From VAZQ01 sp963721005 (GTDB taxonomy: Bacteria; Pseudomonadota; Alphaproteobacteria; Rhizobiales; Xanthobacteraceae), in NCBI GenBank assembly GCA_963721005.1, contig CAVRHR010000004.1, forward strand, positions 1,021,963-1,085,962: DNA of 64,000 nt, read 5' to 3'. The first letter of the stretch is position 1. Every line of letters begins with the position of its first letter. This document shows, in pieces, positions 31,864-41,670 of the stretch. The notes under the pieces are model-generated. The model made no database searches, had not been told where the DNA came from, and was given only the letters and a program-made list of their open reading frames with translations. A program made the translations under genes and the position numbers.

Positions 31864-33015
31864 TCATTTATGCAACATCGGCGTTCGGGAAGAAGCTGCT
31901 GCCGATTCAGGCGGCGAGATTGAAAACGCAAGCCACATGCTCCACCCGCTTGCGCGGTTCTCGGCGCCAAAGTCGCCGTAGCCTTTCAAATTTACGTATC
32001 CCTGCAATTTCCCGACCGGAAAACTGTATCCGACCTGTGCGCCGAGTCCGGCGACGCGCGACTGGAAACAGCCGATCCTGTCGCCAGACCCGCTGTCGCA
32101 GCCGAGCTCGCTGTAAAAATATCCTACCGGTCCGACGAATAGGTCGTCAGTCAAATACCTCGACGCCCCCCAATCCAAATGAAAATCGACGCCACTTTGG
32201 TAATCGGTGCTGGAGTTTATGAGATTGTAGGTTAGCCCACCGACGGCCGAGAATTCGTATCCGGTATCATAGTTCAAATAGGTGTAACCCCCACCGACGT
32301 CCATCGCTCCGTGTCCTAGGCCGATATTCGACAGCCGGGTCGATTGATATGCACCAACCGGTACGTTTCCCGTCCCATAAACCATGAAATTGTGGACGCC
32401 CTTGTTCCAATACAGCGTTGCAAGCGGAGACAGGTCGCCAAATCCGGTCACCGAGTCGCTGATGCTGTCGGAGCGCACCAAGGTAACGGGACCCAGGGTC
32501 GTCGTCAGCGTCCCCGCCAGAGCGGTGCTCGATCGGTCCAGCACACTCGACACGCTCACGACCGCGCGCGCGCCCAGAATCGGCGTTGCGAATGCGTAGC
32601 TCGGCGAAACCGTGATGGTGTCGCTGACGGCATTAACAGTGGCACTCAGGTTGGCCTTCAGGTTCGGGTCGAGCCTGCCGATGGAAATTTCTCGTGCGGC
32701 TGCCACCACGCCTCCAGAGATCGTCGGCACATGAGTGTAGGTAGCCGCAAATGACCATCCAGGCGCGTCGGGCACGGCCGCCAGACTGTCATACGTGCCG
32801 GGCTGCCAGAAGCTGCCGCCGCCCTCGTCGGCACGCGAAAGGCTCGGTATTCCCGTAACGGCAGCAAGAACAAGCGTTGCGACCATGCCGGACGCTTGGA
32901 GAATTTGGGCAGATCTCGTACTGCCGCGCATCGAAACAAGATCTCGATACATCATTGCCACCATGGTGAGTCGAGCGTCAATGTTGGATGAAAGCACAAA
33001 CTTCAAGCTGGGCAT
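31864..33015 (-). CDS. Outer-membrane protein of the phenol-degradation meta-pathway type, paralogue
   Basis: The 383-residue product shares the layout and many motifs of 26332-27480: SRADEGGGSFWQPGTYDSLA, SVTGFGDLSPLATLYWNKGV, GLGHGAMDVGGGYTYLNYDT and GCFQSRVAGLGAQVGYSFPV. It is an exported beta-barrel likely to admit hydrophobic molecules. A long N-terminus precedes the signal peptide; the start may instead be at 32964. It lies 62 bp from the convergent, broken barrel duplicate, as the other paralogue lies near the intact barrel, so the pair appears to be a duplicated block. Confidence 0.78.
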   Translation of the reverse strand: MPSLKFVLSSNIDARLTMVAMMYRDLVSMRGSTRSAQILQASGMVATLVLAAVTGIPSLSRADEGGGSFWQPGTYDSLAAVPDAPGWSFAATYTHVPTISGGVVAAAREISIGRLDPNLKANLSATVNAVSDTITVSPSYAFATPILGARAVVSVSSVLDRSSTALAGTLTTTLGPVTLVRSDSISDSVTGFGDLSPLATLYWNKGVHNFMVYGTGNVPVGAYQSTRLSNIGLGHGAMDVGGGYTYLNYDTGYEFSAVGGLTYNLINSSTDYQSGVDFHLDWGASRYLTDDLFVGPVGYFYSELGCDSGSGDRIGCFQSRVAGLGAQVGYSFPVGKLQGYVNLKGYGDFGAENRASGWSMWLAFSISPPESAAASSRTPMLHK

Positions 33016-33277
33016 AGATCGCTGCCTTCAAATGCGGTTGCCGCCATCCGGCGGCGGCGGCGGGCCCGAGGCCATTTCTCTATTTGTTGGATTGTACTTA
33101 AGGATAATACCGCCTGAAGCGGCCCGGGCTTAAAAGCGCCTGCGCCGAATGTCCTCCGCAATCGCGGGCTGGTAACAAAACGACGCCGAGGAAGGGGGGC
33201 GCTGCCGTCAGACACTTGGCGAGTTGGCGGACATCATGCCGAGACGTACCACACCTGTGCTCCGTTAGACAAGTGCG

Positions 33278-35180
33278 ATGACAAAAACGCGACAGCACAC
33301 GGCCGTCGTCAACCGGCCGCAAGGGCTGACTGACGCGATCGGCCTCGCCGTGATTGTCGGCATTGCCTATTTCCTCTCAGCCCGACTGAGCCTTGCTTTG
33401 TTGACAAAACCTGATGGCGTCGCGGTGTTCTGGCCCGCCTCGGGTGTCGCTGCCGGCGTCCTGATCGCGCTTGGGCCCGGTGCGCGATTGCCGGTCGCGG
33501 CGGGGGCGATGGTCGCGACCATCGTGGCCAATCTGTTGGGCGACCGAACGCTCTTGAGCTCAATCGTCTTCGGCTTCTGTAATGCGGGGGAAGCCGTGCT
33601 CACGGCATGGCTCATCGAGCGCTATTTCTGTTCGGGTTTCAGCCTCGGCCAGTTGCGCCATGTGCTGGGTCTGCTGGCGGCGGCGGTCGTCGGAACCGCC
33701 GTTTCGGGGATCGGCGGAACCCTGGGCTTCAAGTACTTCCACGGTTCGACCGCACCGGTCCTGACCACCTGGCAGCACTGGTTCGCATCCGATGCGCTCG
33801 GCATCGTCACGGTCGCGCCGCTGTTGATCGGGCTCGCCGCCGCGGCGCGCGAGCGACCGCCGCAAGGCGAGGTCATCGAAGGCAGCTTGGCGCTCGTGGC
33901 GTTGTCCGTATTGGGCGGACTTGTTATTTATACCGCGGGAGCCTTGGGCGACTGTGGCTCCTATCGCCCTGCTGTTTCCGCTGCTGCTGTGGCTTGCAGC
34001 GCGTTGTCGACCGGTCTTCGCCTCGGCGGCCGCGTTCATCATTGCTCTTACGATCGTCTGGACTACGACCTTTGAGATCGGGCGCTTCGGCGACCCCAGT
34101 CTCCCGATTGCGGATCGCATTCTGGCGGCTCAGGCTGGCATCGTTGGGTGCGTCGCTCTGCGCATTCGTGCTGGCTGCATTGTTTGCCGAGCGGCGTCGA
34201 CACGAGGCGGCGCTCAAGGAGAGCGAGGCGCGTTTGCAGGAGGCACTGGCGGCCGGAGCCGTGACGGCTTTCGAGTGGGATGTTCACACCGGCGCGTCAC
34301 AGCGGAGCGAGAACGCGGCGCAGATCCTCGGGTTCGATCCGCAGCAACCGCTTAGCGGGGCCCAATTCCTTGCGCGGGTCCATCCGGAAGACCGCGCGCG
34401 CTTCAAGGCACACGTTTATGACGTCCGTCCCGACGGTCCGTCGTATAAGGTCATCTTTCGTTTCATTCGTCCCGATGGCCGGGAAGTATGGCTTGAGGAG
34501 ACCTCAAGAGCCGAGTTCGACGCAGCCGGCCGTTATCTGCAACTCAAGGGCCTGACGCTCGATATCACGGAGCGTAAGCGAGCCGAGGAGCACCAACGCC
34601 TGCTGGTCGCCGAGCTCGATCACCGCGTCAAGAACGTGCTGGCACGCGTTGCCGTGGTCGCTATGTACACGCGGCAGGGCAGCAGCTCGATGGACGAATT
34701 CGTGCGCGCCCTCGATGGGCGCATCCAATCGATGGCGGCGGCCCACGCGCTCCTGAGCCAAAATCGTTGGCAGGGTGTCGCCCTCGCCGACCTCGTGCAC
34801 CGCCAGCTTGCGCCATACACAACCAGCGCGAACGCCGTGATCGGCGGACCCGAGATTACGCTGACTGCCGCGGCAACCCAGGCGGTCGCGATGGTGCTGC
34901 AAGAGCTCGTGACGAATGCCTTGAAATACGGCGCATTGTCGACCCGGACGGCCGCGTCTCGGTGACTTGGGAGCGTCGGGCCGACGCGGATGGGTTGGCG
35001 CGCCTATTGATTACATGGCGCGAGATTGGCGGCCCGCCGACAATGACGCCGGCCCAATCTGGATACGGTACCAGCCTCATACGGGATCTCATCCCTCACG
35101 AGCTCGGCGGAACGGTTGACCTCGCGTTCACAGCCGACGGCGTGTGCTGTAGCATGGAGATACCCCTCGATCCGGGTTAA
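33278..35180 (+). pseudogene. MASE1 sensor kinase of the HWE class, three frameshifts
   Basis: The first frame gives a MASE1 membrane domain (GIAYFLSARLSLALLTKPDG, then VAVFWPASGVAAG). It breaks near 33930 and continues in the next frame (FIPREPWATVAPIALLFPLL). A second break near 34137 leads to ASLCAFVLAALFAERRRHEA, a PAS domain (FIRPDGREVWLEETSRAEF) and the HWE/HisKA_2 box VAELDHRVKNVLARVAVVAM. A third break near 34940 yields the C-terminal ATPase part DPDGRVSVTWERRADADGLA, ending PLDPG at 35180. Restored length would be about 630 residues. The mosaic of frames with well-kept protein sequence indicates recent damage or indel errors. Confidence 0.88.
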
Positions 35181-35226
35181 GTTTTGCTCGCAAGGGAAAT
35201 TCCCTACCGAACCGTCTTCTGCGCGA

Positions 35227-35622
35227 TCAGCGGGCGCAAGGCCGCAAGAAGCTCGGCTTCGTCACGGGTTTCTGCAGGAAAGCCATCGCTTTCCCGGATG
35301 CCAGCAGAATCTCCGCATAGCCGGAAATCACGATGACGCGTACGCCATGCTCGTTGAGGCGATCGATCAGGTGAAAGGCCCGTTCGCCCCCTCGAAGACT
35401 GATATCGACGATAGCCACGTCGGGTGCGTGCTCGGACAGCAGGCGCTCGGCCTCGGCCGCGGTCGCGGCCGGTCCGGCTACCTTCGCCCCCATGAGATGA
35501 AGCAACTTCTTCATGGCTTGACCGACGTGCCAGGAGTCCTCGACCAAGAGGATATCCACGCCACTCAGATCATCCGATGATTTGGTTTCACGTGGGTCGT
35601 CGGCATTCGATGGGGTCATCGA
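35227..35622 (-). CDS. Stand-alone receiver with frameshifted C-terminus
   Basis: The receiver begins at DILLVEDSWHVGQAMKKLLH, with phospho-acceptor Asp in VAIVDISLRGGERA, Ser in VIVISGYAE and Lys in AFLQKPVT. After that Lys the frame reads KPSFLRPCAR and stops at 35227. Restoring one G at about 35253 gives AELLAALRPLIAQKT and a stop at 35204, which is the normal last helix. The active site survives but the last helix does not. It is convergent with the broken HWE kinase, which commonly pairs with such receivers. The start at 35622 is preferred. Confidence 0.72.
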   Translation of the reverse strand, partial: SMTPSNADDPRETKSSDDLSGVDILLVEDSWHVGQAMKKLLHLMGAKVAGPAATAAEAERLLSEHAPDVAIVDISLRGGERAFHLIDRLNEHGVRVIVISGYAEILLASGKAMAFLQKPVTKPSFLRPCAR

Positions 35623-35836
35623 ATATCTTACAGCGGCTTCGAAAATCGGCAGCAAAAGAGTGCCGGCGCCCTCGGTCGCGCCAGAAACACGCCAACCGGC
35701 GTTTTCCGTACCGCTGCCCCGCGGCCTTCATCGCGGTTTTGCAAAACCACCCCCATCGTTCGCCGCCCGTCAATCTGCTATGGGCACCGCCCCCGGAAGA
35801 CCGTCTGGATGGCCGGGGATGATACCAAAGATCGCG

Positions 35837-36352
35837 CTATTGGCAGTAGTCCCAATAGCCGCGGGTGTGTGACGAATTCGACCAAAACCAGCAAAGAGAG
35901 GGATCCGGCACGACCGGTATGGCGGTCGCGGCGATGATGGTGCCCAAAGTGACGCCGGCAATAACGGCCCCATAATAGGGTCGCCGCACCCACGGTCTGA
36001 CCGGCCTCACTCCGACAACGCCGCCGACGCCCACTCGGGCGATGTTCCGATTTATATTTACGTTGCGGTTGATATTGACGTTTCGATTGACGTTCCGATT
36101 CACATTGCGATTGACATTGTGATGGAGGTTGGCGGGCCGACTGGCCACGTGCCCCCGGTTCACATGGGCAGTACGAGCACCCGCGCGGGTACTGCCCGCG
36201 CCGCGTCGCATCGCGAAAGCAGCCAAGGCCTCATCGCTTGCCACGCCGGCGACCGTGGCGTCGATCGGCATGGACAAAACGGATGGCGCGCCCTGGGCGC
36301 CGAGGGGCGGCAACGCAAAAATCGCGGAAATCAGCAATGCCAAGCGCGTCAT
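35837..36352 (-). CDS. Secreted protein with an Asn-Val repeat
   Basis: The 171-residue product has a signal peptide (MTRLALLISAIFALPPLGAQ). A low-complexity repeat follows at about residues 75-105, built from NVNR and NINR units (HHNVNRNVNRNVNRNVNINR). A hydrophobic segment (YGAVIAGVTLGTIIAATAIP) precedes a Cys-bearing tail, LCWFWSNSSHTRGYWDYC. I have seen this architecture often in Bradyrhizobium. It probably resides in the envelope; no function known. The repeat is coded by degenerate 12-bp units and may vary in length. Confidence 0.75.
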   Translation of the reverse strand: MTRLALLISAIFALPPLGAQGAPSVLSMPIDATVAGVASDEALAAFAMRRGAGSTRAGARTAHVNRGHVASRPANLHHNVNRNVNRNVNRNVNINRNVNINRNIARVGVGGVVGVRPVRPWVRRPYYGAVIAGVTLGTIIAATAIPVVPDPSLCWFWSNSSHTRGYWDYCQ

Positions 36353-36788
36353 AAAGGCCTCCCGCTTTCTCGTGTTGCGCAAATCCGCGATGAACGCGCG
36401 GCAATTTCCCGGCTTGGCAACTGGCCGTTGGTGTTCCAATGGCTGCGCAAACCGGCGGGCGGACTTGAAGCGAATATCCCGCCCCGCATTTCCTATATCG
36501 TCACCATCCCGGCGAATATTGTCCCTTGGTACAGGTCACCCGAGAGGTAGTCTTCCGACCTGACGTTGCCGGCACTAAACCACGACTGCTGACTGCACTT
36601 TGGGACAATGTCCGCGCGCACGTATTCAGCATAGCGTCCACCTCGGAGATTACATGTTTGGGGTGTGGCTTGCTGCTGGGTAGCGGTGCTTCATCAAATG
36701 ACACGGATCGGAGGATGGAATGACACAGTGTGGTCAGAGCTGGAAATGTAGGCTTTCCCGATCGGTCGTGCCGAAGCGTGGCAGCCCG
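36353..36788. other. Mostly non-coding, with a CTKGQY-tail remnant
   Basis: On the minus strand, 36501-36533 encodes VTCTKGQYSPGW and a stop, the same tail type as at 22173 and 29849. Upstream residues in that frame (ARTLSQSAVSSRG) do not resemble an export signal. A GGAGGATGGAATG sequence at about 36712-36722 could start a longer form of the next gene. Nothing else is recognisable. Confidence 0.35.
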
Positions 36789-36995
36789 ATGCACACGCTG
36801 TCCGACGCGCGCGTGTACGTCCTTGCCCTTCCATCGGGAGTCCAGCACCAGGACGATTGGCAGCACGCCGCTCATCTTCTATTGGTGGCCGCCGACTCCG
36901 CGAGCGAGATGGATATCGAGCAGACAACCTTTCAGCTCGAACGCGCACTGCTGCTGCAACGTCAACTGGCGCCGCGTCAAGGTAACCAAAATTAA
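36789..36995 (+). CDS. 68-residue helical hypothetical protein
   Basis: From the ATG at 36789 the product is MHTLSDARVYVLALPSGVQH, then QHAAHLLLVAADSASE and FQLERALLLQRQLA, an amphipathic helical protein resembling short Bradyrhizobium proteins that start with a similar ADARAYVLALPEG phrase. A longer form from 36720 has a better ribosome site (GGAGG) but an unrelated N-terminus. No membrane span or Cys. Function unknown. Confidence 0.55.
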   Translation: MHTLSDARVYVLALPSGVQHQDDWQHAAHLLLVAADSASEMDIEQTTFQLERALLLQRQLAPRQGNQN

Positions 36996-37262
36996 GCTAG
37001 GGTGTACTCATTAACGCGCAGCAACGGCCTGCATGTCCGCTATTGGGGGGTAAACCGGACGGTCGGCAGACGAGGGCTGAAGCGGTGCTTTTGACCTAAG
37101 CGGACCTCCCGGGCTCTGGACGCACCGGTAAGTGCGGCGCTACCGGACGGTGATCCATTTCACGCACAACCGAAGAGACCGCCTGGCACGTTACCATCAT
37201 GCCGTGGTATTCTATGGGTAGGCTTGAAGGTGGCATAGTAAGTCGGGGCCCATCAGAACGGC

Positions 37263-38947
37263 ATGCGCGCGAGCATATTCGAAAAAGACCAGCACCTGCG
37301 AATAAGCCGCGGCGGGCTAGCGGCCTGGATCCGCAGCATCGGGATCGCTGCCGCGGTCGGCGGGACCTATTTCCTGGCGGCACAGCTAAGCAACAGTTTT
37401 CTGATCACGCCCGAGACGGTCATCCTCTGGCCAGCCGCGGGTATTTCCTCGGGCCTCCTGATCGCGCTCTGGTCCATTGGGCGATGGCCTGTCCTGGCCG
37501 GCGTGATGGTTGCCACCGCCGCGGCCAATCTTTTGCGGCATTTTGGCGTCGCGGCCACTGCCGCCTGGGTCCTAGGCAACACCGCTGAACCGCTCATCAT
37601 AGCTCTACTGATGCAGCATTACTTCGGAGCGCATTTCAAAATCGATCGGCTTTATTGCGTCATTGGGCTGTTTGCGGCGGCGGTCGCCGGGACTGCCGTC
37701 GCGTCCACATGGTGGACGTTTGTATACTACTGGCTATTCGCCAGCCTGAACGAACCGACGGCCACATGGTTGCACTGGATAGTATCTGACTTCGCCGGCA
37801 TCGTTTCGGTGGCACCGCTGGTGATTGGGATCGCCGCCGCCCTGCGGCGACCTCCGGCGTGGCGAGAAGCCATCGAAAGCCTGGCGGCACTCGCGGTGCT
37901 AGTGGCGATGAGCGGAGTTATCGTTTCTCTGCCGCTGGGTCTCTGGGAGACCGTGGTCCCGGCCGCGCTGGTATTTCCAATCTTATTGTGGCTTGCCGCC
38001 CGGCTGCAGCCGGTCTTCAGCGCGGCAGGTGCCTTCATCGTTTCCATGTCGGTTGCTTTGACCGCGATTTACGGGCTTGGTCATTTCGGCGACTCGGGCC
38101 TCTCGATCGGCGCCAGAAGTCCTGCAGACCCAGGCGGTCATTCTGGTTGTGGCATTCGGCACGGCCGTTCTCGCGGCGCTATTTGCCGAGCGAAGGGAGA
38201 GCGAGGAACGCCTCGCTCGCTCAAACATGCTGCTGGAACGCGAACGAGAGAACAAGCTGATGAATGTGCAGGCGGTTATCGCAGCGATTGCTCACGAAAT
38301 ACGACAGCTCCCTGGGAGCCATCACGATGAACGCCAGTGCGGCACAGCGGTGGCTTGAACGGACTCCACCTGGTCAAGACGAAGCACAGGCGGCTCTGGA
38401 AGAGATAAAAAATGAAGGTCTTCGTGCCAGCGAAGTGTTCGACGTCATTCGCGCTTTGTTCGGAAAGGTCGATCAGGAACTTCAGAAGGTAGATGTGAAC
38501 GATATTATTTTGAGCGTTATCCACTCACTGGAAGGACAGTTGAAGGATCAGGGGGTGGTGGTCAACCGCGAACTGGTGGCCGAGCTACCACTTATCGCAG
38601 GTTACAGCGGGCAATTGCGCGAGGTTGTCTTTAACTTGGTCAGTAACGCGTTAGAAGCGATGCGTTCCACGACCAATCGAAGCCGGGTGTTGCACGTGAG
38701 AACAGAGCTTCGTGATCGCGACACAATTGCCGTAGCAATACAAGACACTGGACCGGGAATTGATCCAAAAAAATTGCCGGGCCTATTTAGCGCGTTCATT
38801 ACGACAAAAACTCATGGAACGGGGTTGGGATTGGCGATTTGCCTCATGATTGTGGAGCGTCATGGCGGTCAACTTACTGCATCATCCGACGGCAAGAGTG
38901 GGGCGTTGTTCCAATTCATTCTGCCAATCGAAGGGACAAAGACCTAA
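37263..38947 (+). pseudogene. Second MASE1 sensor histidine kinase, two frameshifts
   Basis: The first frame encodes a MASE1 membrane domain (GGTYFLAAQLSNSFLITPET, then VILWPAAGISSGLLIALW) up to SGLSIGAR at about 38115. An extra base shifts sense to VLQTQAVILVVAFGTAVLAA and a coiled linker with the His box IAAIAHEIRQ. A second break at about 38310 leads to LGAITMNASAAQRWLERTPP, then an intact HATPase (IQDTGPGID, GTGLGLAICLMIVERHGG) ending at 38947. The kinase would be of the HEIRQPLGAI class, about 560 residues. Its relative at 33278 is also broken. Confidence 0.88.
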
Positions 38948-39214
38948 ATTCACATCGAATAGGACCGATGACGGGTTATGACCAAAAACATTTGCGTGCG
39001 GTATCGTCCAGAGGGCACGATTGTGAGTGCGAACGCTTGCTAGTCGCAGGCAAGAAAACTAGGCGGGCCCAAGCGTCAGATCTTTGATGATTGATTCCAG
39101 GCGCATCACCCGAGCGAGATGGGTCTAGCCGGATTTGGGCGTCGACTGGATAGCGGAGGCGCGATTCCGCTCACATCCTCGGTGCCCGTGTCATCGCTTT
39201 CGGTGTCGCCGGAT

Positions 39215-39222
39215 GAAACGTC
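39215..39222. repeat. IS66 target-site duplication, left copy
   Basis: The 8 bases GAAACGTC abut the left end of the element and recur exactly at 41684-41691 next to the right end. Confidence 0.95.
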
Positions 39223-39302
39223 GTAAGCGGTGTTTTGCCCGCATCTTGCCGATGGCAGCATAGTTTTTAAGATTCGAGCCCTCATGACGGGATGGGTTCG
39301 CA

Positions 39303-39320
39303 TATATGGTCGACCATATA
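39303..39320. promoter_or_regulatory. 18-bp perfect palindrome over the tnpA start codon
   Basis: TATATGGTCGACCATATA reads the same on both strands and includes the ATG of tnpA. It could be an operator or an mRNA hairpin hiding the start. It lies 80 bp inside the left end of IS66. Confidence 0.5.
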
Positions 39321-39707
39321 GTTGACGCTTCGGGCCCTCGAGGGCGCGTCGAGATTCGCAATGGCGTTGGCCGGCGGCGGCGGTGGAGCGGCGAGGAGAA
39401 GGGCCGCATTGTGGCGGAGTCTTTTGCGCCGGGCGCGGTCGTGTCGGAGGTGGCGCGCCGGCATGAGATGAGCCCCCAGCATCTCTTTGCCTGGCGCAAG
39501 ACGGCGCGAAACGGCCAGTTGGCGCTGCCGGCCGATGGGGCGGCCATGTTCGTGCCGGTCATGATGACGGCGCAGAAGGCGATTGCCGCGAGGCCGTCAG
39601 CTCCGTCGATCACGATCGAGACGGCTGGGGTGGTGGTTCGAGCCGAATGCGGGGTGGATGCGGGGTGGTTGGCGGATGTGCTGCGCGCGGTGAAGGGTCT
39701 GTCATGA
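39306..39707 (+). CDS. tnpA: IS66 accessory protein TnpA
   Basis: The 133-residue protein has an N-terminal helix-turn-helix of the transposase-8 type: RRRRWSGEEKGRIVAESFAP and VSEVARRHEMSPQHLFAWRK. IS66 TnpA probably binds the element's ends. Its stop overlaps the start of tnpB by four bases (ATGA). The start codon lies inside an 18-bp perfect palindrome, TATATGGTCGACCATATA, at 39303-39320, which could be a hairpin or an operator controlling expression. Confidence 0.92.
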   Translation: MVDHIVDASGPRGRVEIRNGVGRRRRWSGEEKGRIVAESFAPGAVVSEVARRHEMSPQHLFAWRKTARNGQLALPADGAAMFVPVMMTAQKAIAARPSAPSITIETAGVVVRAECGVDAGWLADVLRAVKGLS

Positions 39708-40057
39708 TCATCCCGTCAGGCGCAGTGCGCGTCCTGATGGCGACGCGGCCGGTGGACTTTCGCAAGGGCATGGACGGTCTTGCCGCATTGGCGCGCGAGA
39801 GCCTGGGTAGCGACCCCTACAGCGGGGTGATCTATGTATTCCGGGCCAAGCGTGGCGACCGTGTGAAGCTGTTGCTGTGGGACGGCACCGGGCTGGTGCT
39901 CGTCGCCAAGCGGCTGGAGAAGAGCTCGTTTCGTTGGCCGCGGATCAGCGACGGCGTCATGCGATTGACGTCCTCGCAGCTCTCGGCGCTGCTCGACGGT
40001 CTGGACTGGACGCGGGTACGTGCGGTGCGTGTACCTGCGCCGCAGGCGACGCTTTAG
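39704..40057 (+). CDS. tnpB: IS66 accessory protein TnpB
   Basis: The 117-residue protein has the classical IS66 Orf2 sequence: VRVLMATRPVDFRKGMDGLA, then VIYVFRAKRGDRVKLLLWDG and LVLVAKRLEKSSFRWP. It is required for efficient IS66 transposition in studied elements, although its mechanism is unclear. The ATG overlaps the tnpA stop, implying coupled translation. Length and motifs are typical. Confidence 0.95.
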   Translation: MIIPSGAVRVLMATRPVDFRKGMDGLAALARESLGSDPYSGVIYVFRAKRGDRVKLLLWDGTGLVLVAKRLEKSSFRWPRISDGVMRLTSSQLSALLDGLDWTRVRAVRVPAPQATL

Positions 40058-40131
40058 GCGACGCGACACGATAACTCAGGTGCGACGCGTGGTGCGACAC
40101 GGGCGTAGTGATGTGCTTTTCTCGCGTTGCG

Positions 40132-41670
40132 ATGAGCCCTGGTGATTCCCTTCCGACCGATCCCGATGCACTGCGCACTCTGCTCCTGGCCGAGCGGGAA
40201 CGCCACGCCGAGGAGCTCGAGCGGTTGGTGGCCATCATCAAGGATCTGCAGCGGCACCGTTTCGGCCGCCGCGCCGAGCGGCTCGATCCCGAGCAACTGG
40301 CGCTGGCCCTGGAAGATGTAGAGCAGACGCTCGCGGCGGCAGACGCCGCGGCGGAGAACGACACCACCGCCCAGAAGCAAGCCATGCCGCGTAGGCGGCG
40401 GATCAATCGGGGCGCACTGCCGCCGCATCTGCCGCGTGAAGAGATCGTCATCGATGTGGCCGACAAGACCTGTGCATGCTGCGGCGGCCTCAAGCACCGG
40501 ATCGGCGAGGACGCCTCGGAACGGCTCGACATCATCCCGGCGCAGTTTAAGGTAATCGTGACGCGCCGCCCCAAATATGCCTGCCAAGCCTGCGCCGGCG
40601 AAGTGGTGCAAGCGCCGGCGCCGGAGCGGCTGATCGAGAGCGGCATTCCCACCGAGGCATTGGTCGCGCATGTACTGGTCGCCAAATATGCCGACCACAC
40701 GCCGCTCTATCGCCAGGCGCAAATCTATGCGCGCCAAGGCGTCACGCTCGACCGTTCCACCTTGGCCGATTGGGTGGGCCGTGCCGCTTTCGCGCTGCGC
40801 CCGGTGCACGCGCGGCTCCTGGAGCAACTGAAGCAGTCGACCAAGCTGTTCGCCGACGAGACGACGGCACCGGTACTCGATCCCGGACGCGGGCGCGTCA
40901 AGAAGGGCCAGTTGTGGGCCTATGCGCGCGACGAGCGGCCCTGGGCCGGCCGCGCTCCGCCAGGTGTTGCCTATGTCTATGCCCCAGACCGCAAACATGC
41001 GCGGCCGGCCGAGCATCTCGCAGGCTTCAGCGGCATCCTGCAGGTCGACGGCTATGGCGCCTACGAGGACCTTGCCGAATGCGGCGACGTCGCGCTGGCT
41101 TTCTGCTGGAGCCATGTGCGGCGGCAATTCTACGATATCCAGGTGAAGACGCCGGCGCCGATTGCCACCGAGGCCCTTGTCCGCATCGCCGCGTTCTATG
41201 CCATCGAAGCCGACATTCGTGGTCGTTCCGTCGATGAACGCCGCCAAGCGCGGCAGCGGCGCACAAAACCTCTCGTCGACGACTTGCATCTCTGGCTCGA
41301 AGCCCGGCTTGCCGCCGTCTCGGGCAAGTCGACCATCGCCGGCGCCATCCGTTACGCCTTCTCGCGCTGGGGCGGTCTGGTTCAATTCCTCGACGACGGC
41401 CGCATCGAGATCAACTCCAATGTGGTCGAGCGCGCCATCCGCCCGATTGCACTCGGGCGAAAAAACCATCTCTTCGCCGGCTCCGACGGCGGCGGCGAGC
41501 ACTGGGCGGTCATTGCCTCGCTCATCGAAACTTGCAAGATGAACGCCGTCGATCCGCAAGCCTATCTGCGCGATGTGCTGGCCAAAATCGTCTCCCGCCA
41601 CCCCATGAGCCGCATCGACGAGTTGCTGCCGTTCGCCTACGTGCCTCCGGCCGAGAGCGTGGCGGCCTGA
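40132..41670 (+). CDS. tnpC: IS66 transposase TnpC (DDE)
   Basis: The 512-residue transposase has an N-terminal coiled region (LRTLLLAERERHAEELERLV) and a zinc-finger segment (CACCGGLKHRIGEDASERLD). The DDE catalytic domain shows Asp in KLFADETTAPV, Asp in ILQVDGYGAYEDL and Glu in NSNVVERAIRPIALGRKNHL. A TnpB-like C-terminal extension finishes the protein. The start at 40132 (MSPGDSLPTDPDALR) fits relatives better than 40108. It is undamaged and the stop falls two bases before the right inverted repeat. Confidence 0.94.
   Translation: MSPGDSLPTDPDALRTLLLAERERHAEELERLVAIIKDLQRHRFGRRAERLDPEQLALALEDVEQTLAAADAAAENDTTAQKQAMPRRRRINRGALPPHLPREEIVIDVADKTCACCGGLKHRIGEDASERLDIIPAQFKVIVTRRPKYACQACAGEVVQAPAPERLIESGIPTEALVAHVLVAKYADHTPLYRQAQIYARQGVTLDRSTLADWVGRAAFALRPVHARLLEQLKQSTKLFADETTAPVLDPGRGRVKKGQLWAYARDERPWAGRAPPGVAYVYAPDRKHARPAEHLAGFSGILQVDGYGAYEDLAECGDVALAFCWSHVRRQFYDIQVKTPAPIATEALVRIAAFYAIEADIRGRSVDERRQARQRRTKPLVDDLHLWLEARLAAVSGKSTIAGAIRYAFSRWGGLVQFLDDGRIEINSNVVERAIRPIALGRKNHLFAGSDGGGEHWAVIASLIETCKMNAVDPQAYLRDVLAKIVSRHPMSRIDELLPFAYVPPAESVAA

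Noticed and set aside
36040..36125. Short tandem units
   Set aside because: They encode the Asn-Val-Asn-Arg repeat of the gene at 35837 and are not an independent element.
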